DNA from: an uncultured Muribaculaceae bacterium
GTDB taxonomy: Bacteria > Bacteroidota > Bacteroidia > Bacteroidales > Muribaculaceae
Assembly: GCA_910588245.1 (NCBI GenBank)
Contig: CAJUQP010000059.1
Location: 1 to 15,746, forward strand
Length of the DNA stretch: 15,746 nt
Direction: 5' to 3'
Numbering within the stretch: position 1 is the stretch's first letter; each line of letters begins with the position of its first letter. The translations under genes and the position numbers were made by a program. Positions 1 to 6,823 of this stretch are shown piece by piece. The notes beneath the pieces were generated by a model that saw only the letters and a program-made list of their open reading frames with translations, was not told the origin of the DNA and did not search any database.

Positions 1-54
1 TCAAGCCGCCTGCGGGGAAGGGAATTCTTGATTTCAATCTATCTTAAGAAGTAA
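1..54 (+). CDS. C-terminal end of an upstream gene (partial)
   Basis: Reading from base 1 gives an open frame of 17 codons (SSRLRGREFLISIYLKK) ending in TAA at 52-54. That stop shares one base with the ATG of the ABC exporter, a TAATG junction typical of translationally coupled genes in one operon. The fragment is too short to identify. The alternating hydrophobic run FLISIYL followed by KK could be a last beta strand, for example of an outer-membrane or secreted barrel protein, but this is a guess. What supports a real gene is the stop-start overlap and the absence of any promoter-like gap before the exporter. An open frame this short can also occur by chance. Confidence 0.45.
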   Translation, partial: SSRLRGREFLISIYLKK

Positions 55-2264
55 TGATGGGATTGTTCAAAGTCAATAAGTTCAAATGGATAAGGCAGCA
101 TGATTCCATGCAGTGCGGTGTGGCATGCCTGGCGATGATATGCCGTCATTACGGAAAGGATTATAGTCTTGAATATCTCGACAGTTTCTGTCATGCGAAC
201 ATAGCCGGCGTATCGATGCTCGGCATTGCCGAAGGGGCAAGGAGTGTAGGGTTGGAGACAATGACCGCGGCGGCATCCACCGACGAACTGAAGGAAATCA
301 CGCTGCCCTGCATCCTCCACTGGAACCAGAATCATTTCGTGGTCCTTTATGGCATCTCCGGAAATGGCAGACGCTACAGGATCGCCGACCCCGGGAAAGG
401 CCTGGTTTCATGTACCCGCAGGGAACTCGAGAGCCATTGGATCAGTTCCGTGACAGACGGCGAACCGAGCGGTGTCGTCATGCAGCTGACTCCGACAAGA
501 GACTTTCACAGCCATATCTGCGATAAGACAGCGGAGAAACGGTCTTTCAGGTTCCTGTTAGGCTATCTGAGGCAGTACCGGAAGTATTTCCTCCAGATCA
601 TCCTCGGTCTGCTGCTGGGATGCGTGCTGCAGCTCATACTCCCCTTCCTGACGCAGGCCATCGTCGACCTCGGGATCCGTCACCGCGACATAGGGCTGAT
701 ATGGCTCATACTGCTCGGGGAGCTGATGATCGTCGTCGGGCGCACGGCCACCGATTTCATCCGCCGGTGGCTGCTGCTCCACATATCGATGCGCATCAAC
801 ATATCGCTCGTCTCCGACTTCTTCATCAAGCTGCTCAGGCTGCCGATGTCGTTCTTCGACACCAAGCTGATGGGGGACCTCCTCCAACGTATCGGAGACC
901 ATACGCGCGTCCAGGACTTCCTGACCGGACAGGCGCTCAACGTCGTCTTCACCATCCTCAGCTTCCTGGTGTTCGGCGTGGTGCTCTTCGTCTACAACCA
1001 CCTGATCTTCGCCGTCTTCGCCGCGGGGAGCCTCTGCTACGGACTCTGGATAGCCTCCTTCCTGCGGCGCCGCAAGGTGCTCGACTATGAACTGTTCGAG
1101 CAGCAGGCCGTGAACCAGAACCGCACGTACCAGTTCATAACCTCGATGCAGGAGATAAAGCTGCAGGACTGCGAGCGGCGCCGCCGCTGGGAATGGGAGG
1201 ACACCCAGGCCGACCTCTTCGCCGTGCGCATGAAGTCGCTCAGGCTCCAGCAGACGCAGGAGGCAGGCTCCATATTCATCAACGAGGTGAAGAACATCAT
1301 CATAACGGTTCTCGCTGCGACCGCAGTGATCGGCGGCCGGATGACACTCGGGGCCATGCTCGCCGTGCAGTACATCATCGGGCAGCTCAACTCCCCCGTG
1401 GCGCAGTTCATGTCGTTCATCTATTCGCTGCAGGACGTGCGCATATCGCTGGAGCGCATCAACGAGATACACTGCGGCAGGAACGAGGAGCCGGACTCCG
1501 GGCTGGCCACCGACTTCAGGGAGGGGAAATCCATAGACATCGACAGTATCGACTTCAAGTATGACCCGCACGCGCTGAAAAAGACAATAGAGGGCGTGTC
1601 GTTCCATATCCCGGAGGGGAAGGTGACGGCGATAGTCGGTGCCTCCGGGAGCGGTAAGACCACGCTCATAAAGCTGATGCTGGGATACTATCCCGTGATG
1701 TCGGGCTCGATATCCATAGCGGGACGGGATATAAATGAACACAGCCTGAGATGGTGGCGGCGGCAGTGCGGCGTGGTGATGCAGGACGGGGTGATCTTCT
1801 CCGAGTCGATAGCGCGCAACATCGCCGTGGACGACGGGGAGGTGGACACGGAGCGTCTGGAGAGTGCTGCCAGGATAGCCTGCATCCATGACTTCGTGAT
1901 GTCGCTTCCGCTGCGCTACGACACGAAGGTGGGGAAGGACGGCGTGGGGCTGAGCCAGGGGCAGAGGCAGCGCATACTGATAGCGAGGGCCGTCTACAGG
2001 GATCCGGCTTTCATCTTCCTTGACGAGGCCACGAACTCGCTCGACGCGAAGAACGAGCGCGAGATCGTGGAGAACCTCGATAAATTTTACAAAGGACGCA
2101 CGGTTGTGGTCGTGGCCCACCGTCTGTCGACTGTAAAGAACGCCGACCGGATCATAGTGCTCGACGGCGGCAAGGTGGTGGAGACAGGCGACCACGCCTC
2201 GCTGATCGCCGCGAAAGGGGCATATTACAACCTCGTTAAAAACCAGCTTGAACTCGGAAACTAA
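54..2264 (+). CDS. C39 peptidase-containing ABC exporter (bacteriocin/double-glycine leader type)
   Basis: An inner-membrane ABC transporter of 736 aa that would cut the leader off a small peptide substrate and export it using ATP. Residues about 8-145 form a C39 cysteine peptidase domain: Q15 and C21 in QHDSMQCG, H94 in NQNHFVV and D112 in IADPGKG match the oxyanion Gln and the Cys-His-Asp triad, so the protease looks active. Residues about 165-455 form the membrane domain with several hydrophobic spans. Residues about 495-736 are the nucleotide-binding domain: Walker A GASGSGKTT (529-537), Q-loop Q577, signature LSQGQ (633-637), Walker B IFLDEAT with E658, and switch H689. Length is normal for the family. 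A second ATG lies at 57, and the first overlaps the upstream stop. The usual partner is an HlyD-like fusion protein, and the next gene appears to be only a stub of one. No precursor peptide with a GG leader is visible here, so the substrate is unknown. Confidence 0.93.
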   Translation: MMGLFKVNKFKWIRQHDSMQCGVACLAMICRHYGKDYSLEYLDSFCHANIAGVSMLGIAEGARSVGLETMTAAASTDELKEITLPCILHWNQNHFVVLYGISGNGRRYRIADPGKGLVSCTRRELESHWISSVTDGEPSGVVMQLTPTRDFHSHICDKTAEKRSFRFLLGYLRQYRKYFLQIILGLLLGCVLQLILPFLTQAIVDLGIRHRDIGLIWLILLGELMIVVGRTATDFIRRWLLLHISMRINISLVSDFFIKLLRLPMSFFDTKLMGDLLQRIGDHTRVQDFLTGQALNVVFTILSFLVFGVVLFVYNHLIFAVFAAGSLCYGLWIASFLRRRKVLDYELFEQQAVNQNRTYQFITSMQEIKLQDCERRRRWEWEDTQADLFAVRMKSLRLQQTQEAGSIFINEVKNIIITVLAATAVIGGRMTLGAMLAVQYIIGQLNSPVAQFMSFIYSLQDVRISLERINEIHCGRNEEPDSGLATDFREGKSIDIDSIDFKYDPHALKKTIEGVSFHIPEGKVTAIVGASGSGKTTLIKLMLGYYPVMSGSISIAGRDINEHSLRWWRRQCGVVMQDGVIFSESIARNIAVDDGEVDTERLESAARIACIHDFVMSLPLRYDTKVGKDGVGLSQGQRQRILIARAVYRDPAFIFLDEATNSLDAKNEREIVENLDKFYKGRTVVVVAHRLSTVKNADRIIVLDGGKVVETGDHASLIAAKGAYYNLVKNQLELGN

Positions 2265-2273
2265 GTACGGAAT

Positions 2274-2477
2274 ATGGATACTTCAAACCACACCCACGAC
2301 AAGATCGGGCTGCGCTCTGAGAAAGTGCGCAGGCTCATCGGCGAGATTCCACCGTCATTAATACGATGGGGCAACGCGATAATAGCGATAGTGTTCATCG
2401 CCCTGTTAGCCGCGGCCTGCCTGTTGCCCTACCCCTACTCAAACGGCGAGTCAATCCTCCGCCACCTCATCGGATAA
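2274..2477 (+). CDS. Truncated HlyD-like membrane fusion protein, N-terminal anchor only
   Basis: A 67-aa product starting 9 bp after the exporter stop and probably in the same operon. Residues 13-32 (LRSEKVRRLIGEIPPSLIRW) followed by one hydrophobic span (about 33-51) and PYPYSNGES resemble the start of Bacteroidetes HlyD-family fusion proteins that accompany C39 exporters. Those proteins begin with a cytosolic LRSEEVQ..IP..I.RWG-like stretch, one membrane segment and a YPD-like exit. Family members are usually around 400 aa. Here a TAA ends the frame right after the anchor, and the following 80 bp show no continuation in the same frame or in the one other open frame examined. It is therefore either a decayed remnant or a stand-alone small membrane protein. 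The similarity is from memory of the family, not from an alignment. The gene being real is fairly likely, its HlyD origin moderately so. Confidence 0.6.
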   Translation: MDTSNHTHDKIGLRSEKVRRLIGEIPPSLIRWGNAIIAIVFIALLAAACLLPYPYSNGESILRHLIG

Positions 2478-2546
2478 GACATATTGAAAACTACCGTTTT
2501 GAGACTATCCGCAACCGGGACCCCGACGACTGTTTTCTCTTATATA

Positions 2547-2638
2547 TTCCTCTGATATGAATCGACCTGCTGCCAAAAGTGGGGTATTTTTTACCACTTT
2601 TGGCAGCAGGTCGATTTTATTATATTTGCCAGAGGAAT
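2547..2638. repeat. Composite perfect palindrome between convergent genes
   Basis: Inner arms of 23 bp (2560-2582 and 2594-2616) are exact inverted copies around an 11-nt loop (2583-2593) holding a T6 run. Outer 9-bp arms ATTCCTCTG (2547-2555) and CAGAGGAAT (2630-2638) are also exact inverted copies, with unequal spacers of 4 and 13 nt. The outer right arm abuts the ychF stop codon. The element is the only thing between the end of the exporter unit and ychF, so it can act as a terminator. Its arms are longer than a terminator needs. Confidence 0.85.
2560..2623 (+). terminator. Likely transcription terminator of the exporter unit (possibly bidirectional)
   Basis: The 23-bp perfect hairpin is followed on the plus strand by a T-rich stretch (TTTTATTATATTT from 2614). 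Placement 83 bp after the small fusion-protein stub and directly behind ychF on the other strand fits a shared terminator. On the minus strand the stem is not followed by a clean T run, so termination of ychF there is less certain. Confidence 0.6.
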
Positions 2639-3742
2639 TCAGACGTTGAAGCGGAAGTGCATGATGTCGCCGTCGCAGACCACGTATTCCTTGCCTTCCA
2701 CGCTCATCTTTCCGGCCTCTTTCACGGCGTTCTCGGAGCCGAGGGTCACGAAATCATCGTATTTTATCACCTCGGCGCGGATGAAGCCCTTCTCGAAGTC
2801 AGTGTGGATTATACCGGCTGCCTGAGGGGCCTTGGTGCCGCGGAGGAATGTCCAGGCACGCACCTCATCGGGTCCGGCTGTGAAATATGTCTGGAGGTCG
2901 AGCAGGTTGTAGGCCGCGCGAATCAGACGGCTCACGCCGCTCTCCTTGAGTCCGATCTCCTCGAGAAACTCGGCACGCTCCTCGGCGGTCTCGAGCTCGG
3001 CGATGTCGCTCTCCGTGGCCGCGGCCACGATCATGATGCCGGAGTCGTCACCCTTCAGGGCCTCGCGCACCTTCTCCACATAGGCGTTGCCGTCAACGGC
3101 CGAAGCGTCGTCGACATTGCAGACGTAGAGCACCGGTTTGTTGGTGAGCAGGAATAGGTCGCGGGCGAAGCGCTGCTCATCCTTGGTCTCGAATGTGACG
3201 CTTCTCGCCGGCTTCCCGGCTTCCAGGGCCTCCTTGTAGCGCGAGAGCACCTCGGCCTGCATTTTGGCAGTCTTGTCGCCGCCGGTCTGGGCAGCCTTGA
3301 TGGTCTTCGAGAGGCGGGAGTCGACGGTCTCGAGGTCTTTGATCTGAAGCTCGAAGTTGATGATCTCCATGTCGCGCACGGGGTCTACGGAACCGTCGAC
3401 ATGGGTGATGTTGTCATCGTCGAAGCAGCGCAGCACGTGGAGGATGGCGTCCGTCTCGCGGATGTTGGCGAGGAACTTGTTGCCGAGTCCCTCCCCTTTG
3501 GAGGCACCTTTCACGAGGCCTGCGATGTCGACGATCTCAACCGTGGCGGGCACCACGCTTCTCGGCTGACACATCTCCACGAGCTTGTTGAGACGCTCGT
3601 CGGGCACCGTGATCATCCCGACGTTGGGCTCGATGGTGCAGAAGGGGAAATTGGCCGACTGGGCCTTGGCGTTGCTAAGACAGTTGAAGAGGGTAGACTT
3701 CCCCACGTTGGGGAGTCCGACTATGCCGCATTTTAAAGACAT
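2639..3742 (-). CDS. ychF: YchF/Ola1-family redox-regulated, ribosome-binding ATPase
   Basis: A 367-aa cytosolic P-loop NTPase of the Obg-related YchF family, proteins that bind ribosomes and prefer ATP over GTP. The start was set at the ATG at 3742 because the protein then begins MSLKCGIVGLPNVGKST, the conserved family N-terminus; a further upstream extension would need a TTG start. Walker A is GLPNVGKS (9-16) and the G3 motif DIAG is 72-75. The G4 position reads NVDD (209-212) instead of the classical GTPase NKxD, in line with relaxed base specificity in this family. Residues about 130-190 are the helical insertion, and the C-terminal TGS domain (about 283-366, with YFTAGPDEVRAW and GIIHTDFEKGF) is intact. 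Length equals that of bacterial YchF proteins. It lies 130 bp downstream of mutS in the same direction and has its own candidate promoter. Confidence 0.96.
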   Translation of the reverse strand: MSLKCGIVGLPNVGKSTLFNCLSNAKAQSANFPFCTIEPNVGMITVPDERLNKLVEMCQPRSVVPATVEIVDIAGLVKGASKGEGLGNKFLANIRETDAILHVLRCFDDDNITHVDGSVDPVRDMEIINFELQIKDLETVDSRLSKTIKAAQTGGDKTAKMQAEVLSRYKEALEAGKPARSVTFETKDEQRFARDLFLLTNKPVLYVCNVDDASAVDGNAYVEKVREALKGDDSGIMIVAAATESDIAELETAEERAEFLEEIGLKESGVSRLIRAAYNLLDLQTYFTAGPDEVRAWTFLRGTKAPQAAGIIHTDFEKGFIRAEVIKYDDFVTLGSENAVKEAGKMSVEGKEYVVCDGDIMHFRFNV

Positions 3743-3811
3743 TTCCTGAAGTTGTTTTATTGTGTCGGGGAGGGGCGGGGAGTGCCCGCGCCTCCTGTAT
3801 GTAATTTTGTG

Positions 3812-3843
3812 CAAAATTAATAAAAATCCGCGTAACGGCGAAA
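3812..3843 (-). promoter_or_regulatory. Candidate Bacteroidetes-type promoter for ychF
   Basis: On the minus strand TAATTTTG (bases 3819 down to 3812) matches the TAnnTTTG -7 element. It is preceded after 20 nt by TTTC (3843-3840), one base from the TTTG -33 element. Transcription would start near 3805, about 60 nt before the ychF ATG. The -7 element is one half of a perfect palindrome, TAATTTTG-TG-CAAAATTA (3802-3819). Confidence 0.45.
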
Positions 3844-3872
3844 TCCATAGCGCGATGCGCCGTGGCGACGCC

Positions 3873-6500
3873 TCATTTGCCGCGGAGCAGTCCCTGGAGG
3901 TCGTAGAGTATGTTGAGGGCCTGCAGGGGGGTGAGATTGTCGATGTTGACGTCGAGCAGGCGGTCGCGTATCTGCGAGAGCAGGGGGTCGTCGAGCTGGA
4001 AGAAGCTCATCTGATAGCCGTCGCGGCTGGCGCCGAGGTTCCCCACGGCTCCCTTGCCTACGGTGTCTTTCCCGGCAGTCACGTCGCCGGCCGACTCCTC
4101 GAGCCTGGCGAGCACCTGGTTTGCCCGGCGCACGATGGATGGAGGCATTCCGGCGAGCTTCGCCACATGTATGCCGAAGCTGTGGGCCGAGCCGCCGTGC
4201 TCCAGCTTGCGCAGGAACACCACCTTGCCGCCGATCTCCTTGACGGAGACATTGAAGTTGGCTATCCGCTTGAAGTTCTTCTCCATCTCGTTGAGTTCGT
4301 GGTAGTGGGTGGCGAAGAGTGTCTTCGGGCGCACGCGTCCGTTCTCATGGATATGCTCCACTATCGACCAGGCTATGGAGATGCCGTCGTAGGTGGAGGT
4401 GCCCCGGCCGAGCTCGTCGAAGAGTATGAGCGAGCGCCCGCTCATGTTGTTGAGTATGGCGGCAGCCTCGTTCATCTCCACCATGAAGGTGGATTCTCCG
4501 GAGGAGATGTTGTCGCTGGCGCCCACGCGGGTGAATATCTTGTCGACGATACCCATCTGCACCCCCTTCGCGGGCACGAAGCATCCCGTCTGTGCCATGA
4601 GCGCTATGAGCGCCGTCTGGCGCAGCAGGGCCGACTTGCCGCTCATGTTGGGGCCTGTGATCATCATGATCTGCCGCGTGTCGCAGTCGAGCGACACGGA
4701 GTTGGATACGTAGCTCTCTCCCGGGGGCATGTTGCGCTCTATCACCGGATGACGCCCCTCCGTGATGGAGAGGCTCAGGGAGTTGTCGATGACGGGGCGC
4801 ACATAGTCGTAGTCGGCGGAGCATTCGGCGAAGGAGAGGAGGCAGTCGGCGCGGGCCACTGTGGAGGCAACCGTGTGGAGGTCGCGGAAACGGGTGTTGA
4901 TACGCGCTATCAGTTCGTGGTAGATGCGGTCTTCTATCACGGCGATCCTCTCCTCGGCGCCGTTGATCTTCTCCTCGTATTCCTTAAGTTCCGGAGTGAT
5001 GTAGCGCTCGGCGCTGACAAGCGTCTGCTTGCGTATCCAGTGCTCCGGCACCTTGTCCTTGTGGGTGTTGCGCACCTCGAGGTAGTAGCCGAACACATTG
5101 TTGAAGTGCACCTTTAGCGAGGTGATGCCGGTGTTCTCTATCTCGCGCGCCTGGATGGCGGCGAGGGCGTCGTGGCTGTTGGCCCGGAGTTCGCGGAGTT
5201 CGTCGAGTTCCGGATCGACCCCTTTCGCTATCACGGGGGCCTTGCCGAAACTGTTTGGCGCGTCGGGGTTGATGGCAGCCGATATCCATTGCGCCACATC
5301 GGTGACGTCGGGCATGTCGGAGGCGAGGGCCGCGAGACATTCTTTGCCGCTGTCGGCGAGTGTCTTCTTAAGGGTCATGGCGCCACGCACTCCGTCGGCG
5401 AGCTGCACCATCTCCCGGGGGGAGATCTTTGCGGAGGCCACCCTTGATCCGAGGCGCTCTATGTCGCCTGTGCGGCGTGCCGCTTCGCGTGCGGTGTCGC
5501 GGAGGCCGCGGTCGTTGAAGAAGGCTTCCACGGCGTCGAGGCGCCGGTTTATCTCCGCGGTGTCGAGCAAGGGGAGCAGGAGCCAGCGCCGCAGCATGCG
5601 CGCGCCCATGGGGCACACGGTCTTGTCGAGCACCTTCAGGAGGCTCTTCCCTTCGGCGCCCATGGCGTCGATGATCTCCAGATTGCGCACCGTGAAGCGG
5701 TCGAGGTGCATGTAGCGGCGGTTGTCGATGCGGCTCAGGGAGGTGATGTGGGATATCTGTGTGTGGCTCGTAAGGTCGAGATAATGGAGTATGCTGCCGG
5801 CGGCAATCACTCCGGCCTGCATGTGGTCTACTCCGAATCCCTTGAGGGTGGCGGTGTCGAACTGCTTCAGAAGCCGCTCCTCCGCGGCATCGGTGGTGTA
5901 TACCCAGTCGTCAAGTTCGAAGACACTGCATTTGAGGGTGAAATTGCGGGAGCAGAAATCGCGTGTGCCTTTCATGCGCAGCAGCTCCTTGGGCTGGAGG
6001 CTTGAGAGGAGCTTGTCGATCTCCTCGGGCGTCCCCTCTCCGCAGAGAAACTCGCCGGTGGAGATGTCGAGGAAGGCCACTCCCACCGATTTCCGGTCGA
6101 TGTGCACGGCCGCCAGGAAGTTGTTCTCCTTCGCCTGGAGTGCCCCCGTCGAGGTGTTGACGCCGGGAGTGACGAGTTCGATAATCCCCCTCTTCACGAG
6201 CTTCTTCGTGAGTTTCGGATCCTCAAGCTGTTCGCAGATGGCCACACGGCGTCCGGCCCTGACGAGTTTCGGCAGATAAGAGTCGAGGGCATGGTGGGGG
6301 AATCCCGCCAGTTCCACGCTCTGGGCCTTGCCGTTGGCGCGGCGTGTGAGGGTAATGCCGAGGATTTCGCTGGCGGCTATGGCGTCGTCGGAGAAAGTCT
6401 CGTAGAAGTCGCCCACGCGGAACAGGAGGATCGCGTCGGGGTGTTTCCTTTTCATCTCCATATATTGGAGCATCAGCGGGGTTTCTGCTATTTTTCCCAT
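3873..6500 (-). CDS. mutS: DNA mismatch repair protein MutS
   Basis: An 875-aa MutS that recognises base mismatches and small loops and starts repair. The N-terminal mismatch-binding domain carries the F-x-E motif (F32, E34 in GDFYE) that stacks on the mismatched base. The connector, core and clamp domains span about 125-560. The ATPase domain has Walker A GPNMSGKS (616-623), the signature region with SSGEST (666-671), Walker B LILFDELGRG (691-700) and the FATHYHEL motif (729-736). Near the C-terminus QMSFF (830-834) fits a sliding-clamp-binding motif and is followed by the usual family tail. The ATG at 6500 gives the standard start MGKIAETPLMLQY. Length is typical of Bacteroidales MutS and no lesion was seen. 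Its upstream region is the heptamer-repeat gap behind mgtE, preceded by a very AT-rich 60 bp (6501-6560) that should hold the promoter, though no clear TTTG/TAnnTTTG pair was found. Confidence 0.98.
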   Translation of the reverse strand: MGKIAETPLMLQYMEMKRKHPDAILLFRVGDFYETFSDDAIAASEILGITLTRRANGKAQSVELAGFPHHALDSYLPKLVRAGRRVAICEQLEDPKLTKKLVKRGIIELVTPGVNTSTGALQAKENNFLAAVHIDRKSVGVAFLDISTGEFLCGEGTPEEIDKLLSSLQPKELLRMKGTRDFCSRNFTLKCSVFELDDWVYTTDAAEERLLKQFDTATLKGFGVDHMQAGVIAAGSILHYLDLTSHTQISHITSLSRIDNRRYMHLDRFTVRNLEIIDAMGAEGKSLLKVLDKTVCPMGARMLRRWLLLPLLDTAEINRRLDAVEAFFNDRGLRDTAREAARRTGDIERLGSRVASAKISPREMVQLADGVRGAMTLKKTLADSGKECLAALASDMPDVTDVAQWISAAINPDAPNSFGKAPVIAKGVDPELDELRELRANSHDALAAIQAREIENTGITSLKVHFNNVFGYYLEVRNTHKDKVPEHWIRKQTLVSAERYITPELKEYEEKINGAEERIAVIEDRIYHELIARINTRFRDLHTVASTVARADCLLSFAECSADYDYVRPVIDNSLSLSITEGRHPVIERNMPPGESYVSNSVSLDCDTRQIMMITGPNMSGKSALLRQTALIALMAQTGCFVPAKGVQMGIVDKIFTRVGASDNISSGESTFMVEMNEAAAILNNMSGRSLILFDELGRGTSTYDGISIAWSIVEHIHENGRVRPKTLFATHYHELNEMEKNFKRIANFNVSVKEIGGKVVFLRKLEHGGSAHSFGIHVAKLAGMPPSIVRRANQVLARLEESAGDVTAGKDTVGKGAVGNLGASRDGYQMSFFQLDDPLLSQIRDRLLDVNIDNLTPLQALNILYDLQGLLRGK

Positions 6501-6573
6501 CAGGGCTTATTCTAATAATATATTATAAAATACAAACTCTAATAAAAACTCCCTTTTTCATCCTTGACTCAAA

Positions 6574-6614
6574 TGCATAATTTAAATGCATAAATCATAA
6601 TGCATAATGCATAA
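6574..6614. repeat. TGCATAA heptamer block
   Basis: TGCATAA occurs at 6574-6580, 6587-6593, 6601-6607 and 6608-6614. The last two are in tandem and are preceded in register by the related ATCATAA (6594-6600). The block is bordered by CTCAA (6569-6573) and TTGAG (6615-6619), making it a rough inverted repeat around ATGCAT palindromes. Confidence 0.8.
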
Positions 6615-6624
6615 TTGAGTTCAT

Positions 6625-6660
6625 CCTTTACCGTTGCCCTTTACCCTTTATCCCTTTACC
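6625..6660. repeat. CCTTTAC heptamer block, degenerate
   Basis: CCTTTAC appears at 6625-6631 and 6638-6644, is followed in tandem by CCTTTAT (6645-6651), and occurs again after one extra C at 6653-6659. A further exact copy sits on the far side of the TTSACTC array at 6815-6821, so this family flanks the main array on both sides. Confidence 0.7.
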
Positions 6661-6662
6661 CT

Positions 6663-6809
6663 TTCACTCTTGACTCTTGACTCTTGACTCTTCACTCTTG
6701 ACTCTTGACTCTTCACTCTTGACTCTTCACTCTTGACTCTTGACTCTTGACTCTTCACTCTTGACTCTTGACTCTTGACTCTTCACTCTTGACTCTTGAC
6801 TCTTGACTC
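6663..6809. repeat. 21-copy heptanucleotide tandem array TTSACTC
   Basis: 147 bp made of exactly 21 uninterrupted 7-bp units, each TTGACTC (15 units) or TTCACTC (6 units), with no other substitution. The order of the variable third base is C GGG, C GG, C G, C GGG, C GGG, C GGG, so the last three blocks are perfect 28-bp repeats and the middle ones look like shortened copies. The array lies downstream of mgtE and upstream of mutS. Confidence 0.97.
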
Positions 6810-6823
6810 TTTAACCTTTACCC

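Larger units (their letters stand above)
6501..6823. other. Repeat-filled intergenic region between mgtE and mutS
   Basis: 323 bp without a plausible gene. From mutS outwards it holds an AT-rich stretch (6501-6560), one lone TTGACTC heptamer (6564-6570), a TGCATAA-rich block (6574-6614), a CCTTTAC-rich block (about 6625-6660), the 21-copy TTSACTC array (6663-6809) and one more CCTTTAC (6815-6821) that ends three bases before the mgtE stop codon. ORFs that run through it are only open because the repeat on the minus strand lacks stops in most units. Confidence 0.9.

Noticed and set aside
558..2195. 545-aa open frame on the minus strand opposite the ABC exporter
   Set aside because: It lies wholly antisense to a gene with intact family motifs, its composition (many His, Val, Glu, Arg, Pro) is that of a GC-rich shadow frame, and it shows no domain.
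2366..2560. 64-aa plus-strand frame overlapping the fusion-protein stub, as a frameshifted continuation of HlyD
   Set aside because: Its sequence (Arg/Pro-rich, then YRFETIRNRDPDD) shows no likeness to the periplasmic part of HlyD proteins, so a simple frameshift does not explain the short gene.
3835..3863. Hairpin ACGGCG/CGCCGT between mutS and ychF as a terminator
   Set aside because: Only 6 bp with a 17-nt loop and no T run on the minus strand.
3762..5117. 451-aa open frame on the plus strand opposite mutS
   Set aside because: Antisense shadow of the MutS ATPase region, no recognisable motifs, and MutS on the other strand is complete.
6663..6809. CRISPR array
   Set aside because: Units are 7 bp, contiguous and without spacers, and no cas gene is near.
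6663..6809. TTGACT units as a row of -35 promoter boxes
   Set aside because: The resemblance is to the proteobacterial sigma-70 box; promoters here follow the TTTG/TAnnTTTG pattern and no -10 partners are present.
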